Assembly (NCBI GenBank): GCA_964635875.1
Contig: CAZWRK010000200.1
Location: 1 to 5,817 of the forward strand
DNA: 5,817 nucleotides
Direction of reading: 5' to 3'
From: CAZWRK01 sp964635875
GTDB taxonomy: Bacteria; Pseudomonadota; Gammaproteobacteria; Burkholderiales; Aquaspirillaceae
A program made the position numbers and the translations under genes. The notes below the pieces were generated by a model. The model saw only the letters and a program-made list of their open reading frames with translations, had not been told where the DNA came from and did not search any database. This document shows, piece by piece, positions 1-4,356 of this stretch; the stretch's first letter is position 1; each line of letters begins with the position of its first letter.

Positions 1-584
1 GTGAGGTGGCCGGTGGCGATGATGGGTAATTCGGGTCGCCCAAGGGCTTCACGGTGGTGCTGGGCGAGCTGATACATGGCGTTGTAGTGGGCGGCAATCG
101 CTTGTTGCAAATCGGAATAGCCGGTTTCACTGGCGCTGTGGCTGCTTTGACTAAACAGTACGTCTTTGGGGCGAATGAACGGGATGGCGCACAAAATTGC
201 ACCCGCTTGCCCGCTGCGGTCGGGTAGAACAATGATGTTTTGTGCCAGATTGTGACGGTCGATCGTGGCCACGATATGGGTCGATACGTGGCGCGCAAGG
301 CTGCGATGTTCGTTAAGGACGGCGGCAGCGTCGTGGTTCCCGCCGAGAATGACCAGCTGTGCACCGGCCTCATGAACCGCGACGATGAGCTCGTTGTAGC
401 ATTCGCGGGCATAGCTGGGCGGGGTGCTGGTGTCGAATAGGTCGCCCACAATCAGAAGGGCGTCTATGTCGTGTTCGATGAGTTGTTGTGCGACCCAGCG
501 AATTAATGCGCGGTGTTCGCGCTCGCGGCTGCATCCCATGAAATGTTGACCAAGGTGCCAGTCGGAGGTGTGAAGGATTCGCAT
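1..584 (-). CDS. sbcD: SbcD, nuclease subunit of the SbcCD (Mre11-Rad50 type) complex, C-terminal part outside the window
   Basis: SbcD is the Mn-dependent metallophosphoesterase nuclease that pairs with the SbcC ATPase to cut DNA hairpins, palindromes and protein-blocked ends. The 194 visible complete codons carry the calcineurin-like motifs in order: D8-x-H10 in an MRILHTSDWHLGQ start, G47-D48 in VGDLFDT, G81-G-N-H84-D85, and G192-H193 at the edge. SRE-EH, PPSYAR-YN and IPFIRPKD also match E. coli SbcD as I recall it, so the assignment is firm. About the N-terminal half is present; the gene has no stop here because it leaves the left edge. The ATG at 584 gives the family's conserved N-terminus. 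Its Shine-Dalgarno is weak (AAAGG about 12 nt upstream). It lies 37 nt after the YdjM-like gene on the same strand, suggesting co-transcription. sbcC would be expected further left, which cannot be seen. Confidence 0.95.
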   Translation of the reverse strand, partial: MRILHTSDWHLGQHFMGCSREREHRALIRWVAQQLIEHDIDALLIVGDLFDTSTPPSYARECYNELIVAVHEAGAQLVILGGNHDAAAVLNEHRSLARHVSTHIVATIDRHNLAQNIIVLPDRSGQAGAILCAIPFIRPKDVLFSQSSHSASETGYSDLQQAIAAHYNAMYQLAQHHREALGRPELPIIATGHL

Positions 585-621
585 AGAGGTTAGACGCCTT
601 TGGATCGAAGTTCAGCGATGT

Positions 622-1110
622 TTAGGTCAGAAGCTGGCTCACGCTATTGATACCGTCGTAACACAGGCCAATTGCCATGAGGTAGCGAAAAAGTCGCTCC
701 CATTTGGAGTTGGTGCGCATGGTGATCGGGAAGCGAAACCGCGCGCGCCACGGCCAGACCAGCGGCACGCCAGCAGGGGTGAGCATGTCGGCCATGAGGT
801 GGCTGGCGTGTCCGGCAATGACACCAAGCATGAGGGCATGCCAAGCGGGCGGAAGTTGTGCTGCGCCAAACAGCAAGACGGCGACCATAAAACATGAGTG
901 GGTCATGCCACGATGGCCGGTGGTGGTGCTGAGTAGCCACGATAGGGGTTTTACACGACGGCCAAGCATGCTGCTGGGGTGGTCGAGGTCGGGAAGAAGT
1001 GCGCCGAATGCCGCCGCTGCGAGAATCATCGGTGACGGGGGCAGCATCGCGCCGTGTTGCATCAGCCGCGCGCAGCTAATGCCTGCAATAATATGGGTGA
1101 TTGACATCAT
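622..1110 (-). CDS. ydjM: YdjM-like inner-membrane protein, putative metal-dependent hydrolase (DUF457 family)
   Basis: This 162-residue protein resembles E. coli YdjM. Shared features are H6 near the start, LLPDLDH (D41, D43, H44), SSMLGRR, GHRGMTHS (H66, R67, H71), then GHASHLMADMLTPAGVPLVWPWR (H101, H104, D108). These spaced His/Asp residues are the presumed metal-binding set of the family, and the stretches between them are hydrophobic enough for about four membrane segments. The substrate is unknown; 'hydrolase' is a family-level prediction. It is shorter than E. coli YdjM (about 196 aa), mainly at the C-terminus, but the conserved core is complete. Two adjacent ATGs (1110 and 1107) could start it and neither has a good Shine-Dalgarno. 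It precedes sbcD by 37 nt on the same strand. In E. coli ydjM is a LexA/SOS gene; I could not find a LexA-type box here. Confidence 0.88.
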   Translation of the reverse strand: MMSITHIIAGISCARLMQHGAMLPPSPMILAAAAFGALLPDLDHPSSMLGRRVKPLSWLLSTTTGHRGMTHSCFMVAVLLFGAAQLPPAWHALMLGVIAGHASHLMADMLTPAGVPLVWPWRARFRFPITMRTNSKWERLFRYLMAIGLCYDGINSVSQLLT

Positions 1111-1121
1111 AGTAAGGCGGG

Positions 1122-1150
1122 ACTATCCCGATCTGTTCTGGTGTCGTCAA
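1122..1150 (-). promoter_or_regulatory. Predicted sigma-70 promoter for ydjM-sbcD
   Basis: On the minus strand TTGACG (1150-1145, 5/6 match to TTGACA) is separated by 17 nt from GATAGT (1127-1122, 4/6 match to TATAAT). Transcription would start near 1115, only about five bases before the first ATG at 1110, so the message would be almost leaderless. That fits the absence of a Shine-Dalgarno. The -35 lies between two direct copies of CAGAACA. This is a prediction from consensus matching only. Confidence 0.4.
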
Positions 1151-1161
1151 GGCTTGTTCTG
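1134..1161. repeat. Direct repeat of TGTTCTG, 21-bp period, flanking the predicted ydjM -35
   Basis: TGTTCTG occurs at 1134-1140 and again at 1155-1161. The starts are 21 bp apart, two helical turns, which would put both copies on the same DNA face. The predicted minus-strand -35 (1145-1150) sits between them. It could be a transcription-factor site, but a 7-bp repeat can arise by chance. Confidence 0.3.
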
Positions 1162-1237
1162 AGGGGCGCTTGGGTGCGTTTCTCGTGGTGATCAGGCTTG
1201 ATCTAACAAAAGTCGACGTTTTGTCATGCATTACTTC

Positions 1238-1266
1238 TTGCCGGGTTGTTGCGGCAATAGCATAAT
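1238..1266 (+). promoter_or_regulatory. Predicted sigma-70 promoter of the yciB operon, with a 6-bp inverted repeat over the -35/spacer
   Basis: TTGCCG (1238-1243, 4/6 match) is 17 nt from CATAAT (1261-1266, 5/6 match). The expected start of transcription is about 1273, immediately at the yciB ATG (1274), which has no Shine-Dalgarno; this suggests a leaderless message or an additional promoter upstream. The same -35 bases form one arm of a perfect inverted repeat, TTGCCG (1238-1243) and CGGCAA (1252-1257) with an 8-nt spacer, which could be an operator. Prediction only. Confidence 0.4.
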
Positions 1267-1273
1267 TCCGCGC

Positions 1274-1813
1274 ATGAAATTTCTTTCCGACCTTTTTCCG
1301 GTCATTCTCTTCTTTGGGGCATTCTGGCTGACACGCGATATGTTTATTGCGACAGCCATTGCCATGGTTACCACGGTTGCTCAGGTTGCTTGGACTTGGT
1401 TTCGCACCCGAAAAATTGAAGCGATGCAGTGGCTATCTCTTGGGCTGATTATCGTCTTGGGGGGCGCGACGCTTTTATTTCATGAAAAAGCCTTCATTAT
1501 GTGGAAACCCACCGTCCTCTATTGGGTGATGGGGATCGGCTTGCTTGTGTCTACATGGATTTTTCATAAAAATCCGTTAAAAGCCATGATGGGGCAGCAG
1601 CTCACTTTGCCAGAGCCTGTATGGAAACGTTTAACGCTGGCATGGGCGGCTTTTTTTGCGGCGATGGGTGGCCTGAATTTGTTTGTGGCCTTTCATTTCA
1701 GCGAAGAAATTTGGGTGAATTTCAAGTTGTTTGGCGGTATGGGGCTGATGTTCTTGTTTGTATTGGCGCAGGGGCTCTTTTTATCCCGTTATATGGAAAG
1801 TGACGATTCGTGA
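1274..1813 (+). CDS. yciB: YciB / septation protein A family inner-membrane protein
   Basis: YciB is a small polytopic inner-membrane protein linked to cell-envelope synthesis and septation (called IspA in Shigella). The ATG at 1274 gives 179 residues, the same length as E. coli YciB as I recall it, and the typical MKFLSDLFPVILFF start. A longer reading from 1226 would add 16 non-conserved residues and cover the predicted promoter, so I rejected it. Conserved segments are FRTRKIE (43-49), GGATLLFH (63-70), F74-I-W-K-P-T-V-LY, LTLPEPVWKRLTLAWAAFF (110-128) and IWVNFKLFG (146-154). Hydrophobic runs near residues 6-19, 22-41, 52-69, 79-96, 120-140 and 152-171 indicate five or six membrane segments. 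It is the first gene of the block, and its TGA shares one base with the ATG of yciI. Confidence 0.95.
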   Translation: MKFLSDLFPVILFFGAFWLTRDMFIATAIAMVTTVAQVAWTWFRTRKIEAMQWLSLGLIIVLGGATLLFHEKAFIMWKPTVLYWVMGIGLLVSTWIFHKNPLKAMMGQQLTLPEPVWKRLTLAWAAFFAAMGGLNLFVAFHFSEEIWVNFKLFGGMGLMFLFVLAQGLFLSRYMESDDS

Positions 1814-2112
1814 TGCAATATATGATTGTGGGCCGTGATGTTCCCGACTCGCTGCAAAAGCGCTTGTCGGTCCGTTCTGAACATTTAGCACGTCTGGAAG
1901 CGTTGAAAGCAGAGGGGCGCTTGACCTTAGCAGGCCCGCTCCCTGCGATCGATAGCCCAGATCCCGGCCCTGCTGGTTTTACCGGTAGTCTGATTGTGGC
2001 GGAGTTCGCCTCTTTGGCGGCCGCGCGTGAATGGGCGGATGCTGACCCGTATTTGGCAGCGGGTGTGTATGCTGATGTCGAAATTAAACCTTTTAAGCAT
2101 GTATTACCGTGA
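1813..2112 (+). CDS. yciI: YciI family protein (YCII-related domain)
   Basis: This 99-residue protein belongs to the small ferredoxin-like YCII family; the biochemical role of the stand-alone members is not established. It matches E. coli YciI over its whole length: an MQYMIVGRD first strand, SLQKRLSVRSEHLARLEAL (with the conserved His24), AEGRLTLAGPLPAID (Asp47), AGFTGSLIVAEF, EWADADPYLAAGVYADV and the KPFKHV tail. I start it at ATG 1813, which overlaps the yciB stop as TGATG; a GTG one codon earlier (1810) is equally open and would add one residue. A GGAAAG stretch about 12 nt upstream is the only Shine-Dalgarno-like sequence, so translation is probably coupled to yciB. Its stop overlaps the GTG of bolA by 4 nt. 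yciB and yciI also occur close together in enterobacteria, which supports a lasting functional link. Confidence 0.95.
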   Translation: MQYMIVGRDVPDSLQKRLSVRSEHLARLEALKAEGRLTLAGPLPAIDSPDPGPAGFTGSLIVAEFASLAAAREWADADPYLAAGVYADVEIKPFKHVLP

Positions 2113-2381
2113 CTCAAGATCCTATTGTTGCCTTGATTCACCAGCGCTTGAGTGTGCTCGCACCCGAGTATATTGGGCTAGATGATGAAAGCGCCGAGCA
2201 TGCTGGGCATGTTGGGGCCGCTGGTGGCGGAGGTCACTACGCGCTCACCATTGTGAGTCCTCAGTTTGCCGGTCTGAGTCCAGTTGCACGTCATCGTTTG
2301 GTGTATAGCCAGCTTGGCGACTTAATTCCTCAAACCATTCACGCTCTCAAACTAAAAGCATGTACCCCGGACGAAATTTAA
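2109..2381 (+). CDS. bolA: BolA family protein
   Basis: BolA proteins pair with monothiol glutaredoxins to hold or transfer [2Fe-2S] clusters, and E. coli BolA also affects morphology and transcription under stress. The 90 residues show the family pattern: an N-terminal helix (IVALIHQRLSVLAP), then DDESAEHAGH with a Gly-rich loop (37-42), GHYALTIVSPQFAGLS, the RHRLVYSQLGDLI helix (61-73) and I77-H78-ALKLKACTPDE. H78 corresponds to the invariant C-terminal His implicated in cluster binding; H31, H34 or H43 could supply the loop ligand. The start is GTG at 2109, in a GTGA overlap with the yciI stop, which implies translational coupling. Which BolA subgroup it belongs to cannot be settled by eye. 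Unlike E. coli, where bolA stands near clpPX, it sits here within the yciB cluster. Confidence 0.93.
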   Translation: MTQDPIVALIHQRLSVLAPEYIGLDDESAEHAGHVGAAGGGGHYALTIVSPQFAGLSPVARHRLVYSQLGDLIPQTIHALKLKACTPDEI

Positions 2382-2412
2382 TCAGTCTTTCGGGTGTATC
2401 GCACTGTATTTC

Positions 2413-2418
2413 AAGGAG
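2413..2418 (+). promoter_or_regulatory. Strong ribosome binding site fixing the start of the first parvulin gene
   Basis: AAGGAG lies 5 nt before ATG 2424. It decides between this ATG and an upstream in-frame ATT/GTG-type reading from about 2394, which would place ten non-signal residues before the signal peptide. Confidence 0.85.
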
Positions 2419-2423
2419 TTTTT

Positions 2424-3218
2424 ATGCGTTCTCGTTCTATTTTGGCGCTAGTTGTTGCCGCTGCTTTTGCTACTCAGGCCTATGCTGCCGATAAAACCGT
2501 TGCAGTTGTGAACGGAACCGATATTCATCAGTCCGAATTGGATGCACTGACCCAGCAAGTGATTAATGGCAGCGGTGGTCGGATTAAAGACGCGCCTGAA
2601 CTGCGCGCCGAGCTCAAACAACAGCTGGTGAATCGTCAAATTATTCTGCAAGAAGCGAGTCGTCGTGGCTTGGATAAGAGCAGCGATTTCAAAAGTCGTC
2701 TAGAGGCCATTCGCGGTGATTTGTTGCAGCAATCTTTATTTGAAGACATTGCGCGTCAAAATCCGGTAAGCGAAAGCCAAGTGAAAGCTGAATACGACCG
2801 GATCAAAACGCAAAGTGCTGGCCAGCAAGAAATCAATGCGCGCCAAATTATCGTAGGTAGCGAAGAAGAAGCGAAGCAGATCATTGCCTCGCTGAAAAAA
2901 GGCGGCAAATTTGAAGATTTGGCGCGTCAAAAATCTAAAGACCCTGCGGCTAAGCAGACCGGTGGCGATATGGGCTGGGGCAATCTGTCTTTAATGCCGA
3001 AACCATTGGCTGATGCCTTGCGTGGTATTGGCAAGGGTAAGGTCAGCGCCGAGCCGTTCCGTTCTGATCTGGGCTGGCATATTTTCAAAGTCGAAAATTC
3101 TCGTGATGTGAAGCTGCCAAGCTATGACCAAGCACGTCAGCAGCTCACGCGCCAAATGCAAAATGCTCAAATTGAGAAAACCTTGGTTGAGCTGCGCAAT
3201 AAAGCCAAAATTCAATAA
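2424..3218 (+). CDS. Exported parvulin-type peptidyl-prolyl isomerase / periplasmic chaperone, first paralogue with altered active site
   Basis: The 264-residue protein starts with a signal peptide: positive MRSRS, hydrophobic 6-17, and AYA at 19-21 as the likely signal peptidase I site. An N-terminal helical chaperone-like part (about 25-130; VAVVNGTDIHQSELD, LRAELKQQLVNRQIILQEA) precedes a parvulin (PpiC/Rotamase) domain at about 136-226 and a short helical tail. The fold motifs are present (GGKFEDLARQKSKDP, GGDMGWG, F212, GWHIFKV with H219). However, the first catalytic-site His of parvulins is Gln141 (ARQII instead of ARHIL), and the conserved Phe of the 'VPAF' motif is Leu195. It may therefore work mostly as a chaperone, or have weak isomerase activity. 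It is 42 nt downstream of bolA and 19 nt upstream of its paralogue; the layout resembles SurA/PrsA-type periplasmic foldases. Confidence 0.93.
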   Translation: MRSRSILALVVAAAFATQAYAADKTVAVVNGTDIHQSELDALTQQVINGSGGRIKDAPELRAELKQQLVNRQIILQEASRRGLDKSSDFKSRLEAIRGDLLQQSLFEDIARQNPVSESQVKAEYDRIKTQSAGQQEINARQIIVGSEEEAKQIIASLKKGGKFEDLARQKSKDPAAKQTGGDMGWGNLSLMPKPLADALRGIGKGKVSAEPFRSDLGWHIFKVENSRDVKLPSYDQARQQLTRQMQNAQIEKTLVELRNKAKIQ

Positions 3219-3237
3219 TTTTTAGAAAGTTGTTTGT

Positions 3238-4023
3238 ATGAATTGTAAACAGTTTGCGCTTGGTTTATTGGCGGCGAGCCTTGCTTTACCGGCTTTTGCA
3301 AAAGATGTTGCGACCGTGAATGGCGTTGTGATTCCGGGTTCACGCATGAGCGTGTTGGCCGAGCAATATGCGGCACAAGGTCAAGGCCAACAAGGTAACC
3401 CTGCTGAGATGCGCAACAACTTGCGCGAAGAGCTCATTACGATTGAAGTGCTGCGCCAAGCCGCTGAAAAGAAAAAGCTGGATAAAACCCCCGAGTTCAA
3501 AAACGAATTGGACTTGTTGGGCGCGCGCGTGATGGCAAATTTGGCCGTTCGTGATTTTGTTCGCTCTCACCCTGTGACCGAAGCTCAATTGCGTACCCAG
3601 TATGAGCAATTGCGTGCGAAGGCTTCTCAGAAAGAGTTCCGCGCACGTCATATTTTGGTTGCGACTGAAGCGGAAGCGTTGGCGGTCTTGGAATTGCTCA
3701 AGAAAGGCAAGCGCTTTGATGAGCTGGCGCGTGAGCGTTCGAGCGATGCGGGTAGCAAAGAAAATGGCGGCGATTTAGGTTGGATGGCGCCGAATCAACT
3801 GGTTCCTGCTTTTAGCAAAGCGATGCAAGCGCTGCATCGTGGCGAAATTGGTGCAAAACCGGTTAAAACGGAATACGGCTGGCATGTTCTGAAGCTGGAT
3901 GATGTTCGCGATGGCGAATTCCCTCCGATGGAAGCCGTTCGCACACAGTTGACCCAGAAAATCCAAAGCGAAAGCTTGCAGCAGTACCTCACTGATCTGC
4001 GTAAGAACGCAAAAGTCGAATAA
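3238..4023 (+). CDS. Exported parvulin-type peptidyl-prolyl isomerase, second paralogue with near-complete active site
   Basis: The 261-residue protein is predicted to help fold exported or outer-membrane proteins in the periplasm. Residues 1-21 form a signal peptide ending in AFA (19-21) before KDVATVNG. Cys3 lies before the hydrophobic core, so it is not a lipobox. A helical N-domain (about 24-130; LREELITIEVLRQAAEKK) leads into a parvulin domain at about 134-224: ARHILV with His138, FDELARERSSD (Asp170), GGDLGWM, NQLVPAFSKAM (Leu188 at the usual Met position, Phe192) and YGWHVLKL with His216. Both core His residues are kept, unlike its upstream neighbour. The two proteins align end to end, finishing LRKNAKVE and LRNKAKIQ, so they are a tandem duplication. 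The ribosome site is modest (AGAAAG, 8 nt from ATG), and the gene is the last before the terminator at 4046. Confidence 0.94.
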   Translation: MNCKQFALGLLAASLALPAFAKDVATVNGVVIPGSRMSVLAEQYAAQGQGQQGNPAEMRNNLREELITIEVLRQAAEKKKLDKTPEFKNELDLLGARVMANLAVRDFVRSHPVTEAQLRTQYEQLRAKASQKEFRARHILVATEAEALAVLELLKKGKRFDELARERSSDAGSKENGGDLGWMAPNQLVPAFSKAMQALHRGEIGAKPVKTEYGWHVLKLDDVRDGEFPPMEAVRTQLTQKIQSESLQQYLTDLRKNAKVE

Positions 4024-4045
4024 TCTGACTTGATTTTGGTGTGTG

Positions 4046-4092
4046 AAGCCGCTGCGTCGACTCTTATTTGGAGTTGGCGCCGCGGCTTTTTT
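4046..4092 (+). terminator. Strong intrinsic terminator of the yciB-parvulin operon
   Basis: Bases 4046-4063 pair with 4071-4088, giving an 18-position stem with one T-C mismatch (4053/4081) and two G-U pairs, and a 7-nt loop (4064-4070). The outer arms are AAGCCGC and GCGGCTT. The final T bases run into six consecutive T (4087-4092). It begins 22 nt after the second parvulin stop. There is no T-run on the other strand, so it acts in the plus direction only. Confidence 0.93.
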
Positions 4093-4166
4093 ATTGTCTG
4101 GATGATTAAATCGAAAATCGAGCAATTGCTTGGTTGGTTTTTTTGATGCTTAAGTGTGGTATTTTC

Positions 4167-4195
4167 TTCACAGCGATGGCGTATCCGTATAAAAT
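4167..4195 (+). promoter_or_regulatory. acnB: Predicted sigma-70 promoter of acnB
   Basis: TTCACA (4167-4172, 5/6 match to TTGACA) is separated by exactly 17 nt from TAAAAT (4190-4195, 5/6 match to TATAAT). Transcription would start near 4202, giving a leader of about 155 nt. It is the best consensus match in the gap and follows the upstream terminator, so acnB is probably expressed independently of the yciB operon. Confidence 0.65.
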
Positions 4196-4199
4196 ACGG
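4185..4199. promoter_or_regulatory. Perfect palindrome over the acnB -10, candidate operator
   Basis: CCGTAT (4185-4190) and ATACGG (4194-4199) form a perfect 6-bp inverted repeat around AAA, and enclose the predicted -10 hexamer. A dimeric repressor bound here would block RNA polymerase. I do not recognise the motif as a named regulator's site. Confidence 0.4.
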
Positions 4200-4212
4200 C
4201 CGTTTTGCGTAC

Positions 4213-4227
4213 CGTTTTCGGAAAACG
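4213..4227. repeat. Inverted repeat CGTTTTC-G-GAAAACG in the acnB leader
   Basis: Seven-base arms (4213-4219 and 4221-4227) match perfectly around a single central G. As RNA the inner pairs would open to form a small loop. It lies about 12 nt after the predicted transcription start, where it could be an operator or an mRNA 5' hairpin. Confidence 0.5.
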
Positions 4228-4251
4228 CTTTCTCTCCAGCGGGCCACGCCG

Positions 4252-4263
4252 CCGGAAATCCGG
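4252..4263. repeat. Inverted repeat CCGGA-AA-TCCGG in the acnB leader
   Basis: Five-base arms (4252-4256 and 4259-4263) are perfect complements; in RNA it would be a 4-bp CCGG stem with an AAAT loop. Short, so weak on its own, but it lies in line with three other inverted repeats. Confidence 0.4.
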
Positions 4264-4274
4264 AAAAGGTGCGC

Positions 4275-4306
4275 CGATCGCGATTTTTTCCAAAAAATTG
4301 CGATCG
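4275..4306. repeat. Large hairpin in the acnB leader (15-base arms)
   Basis: CGATCGCGATTTTTT (4275-4289) and AAAAAATTGCGATCG (4292-4306) are complementary at all but one position, and that one would be a G-U pair in RNA. Only CC separates the arms, so the RNA would fold to a 14-bp stem with a UCCA loop. The T-run is inside the stem, not after it, so it is not an ordinary intrinsic terminator. It ends 50 nt before the acnB start. It could regulate translation or mRNA decay, or be a DNA operator. Confidence 0.7.
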
Positions 4307-4346
4307 AGCTCAAGACGATTTCCACACCCAGACTCTAAATAGAGAG

Positions 4347-4351
4347 AGGAG
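4347..4351 (+). promoter_or_regulatory. Ribosome binding site supporting the acnB GTG start
   Basis: AGGAG, within a longer purine run (AGAGAGAGGAGAAG), lies 5 nt before GTG 4357. This good site and the conserved LEAYRQHAAERA sequence that follows support GTG as the true start. Confidence 0.85.
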
Positions 4352-4356
4352 AAGCC

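Larger units (their letters stand above)
4024..4356. other. Non-coding region between the parvulin operon and acnB
   Basis: This 333-nt gap contains no convincing gene. From left to right it holds the operon terminator (4046-4092), an AT-rich stretch (about 4093-4165), the predicted acnB promoter (4167-4195) with a palindrome over its -10, three further inverted repeats in the leader (4213-4227, 4252-4263, 4275-4306), and the acnB ribosome site. Open frames that cross it on either strand have no recognisable protein sequence and run through the hairpins. Confidence 0.8.

Noticed and set aside
240..440. 66-codon plus-strand open frame near the left edge
   Set aside because: It is antisense to sbcD, which is continuous from 584 to the edge and carries all the expected nuclease motifs.
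704..1162. 152-codon open frame on the plus strand
   Set aside because: It lies antisense to the YdjM-like gene, has no recognisable motif or ribosome site, and the minus-strand frame has conserved family motifs.
1226..1273. Upstream ATG giving a 195-residue YciB
   Set aside because: The extra 16 residues are not family-like, contain no membrane signal, and cover the predicted promoter; ATG 1274 gives the usual 179-residue length.
1111..1273. LexA (SOS) box expected before a ydjM-like gene
   Set aside because: No CTGT-N8-ACAG or close variant is present on either strand; the CTGTTC at 1133 has no matching second half.
2394..2423. Longer start for the first parvulin
   Set aside because: The AAGGAG site at 2413-2418 points to ATG 2424, and the signal peptide begins properly there.
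3238..3300. Lipoprotein reading of the second parvulin because of Cys3
   Set aside because: The Cys comes before the hydrophobic core rather than after it, so no lipobox exists; AFA at 19-21 fits signal peptidase I.
4275..4306. Intrinsic terminator before acnB
   Set aside because: The T-run is part of the stem and the bases after the hairpin are mixed (AGCTCAAG), so a standard terminator is not formed.
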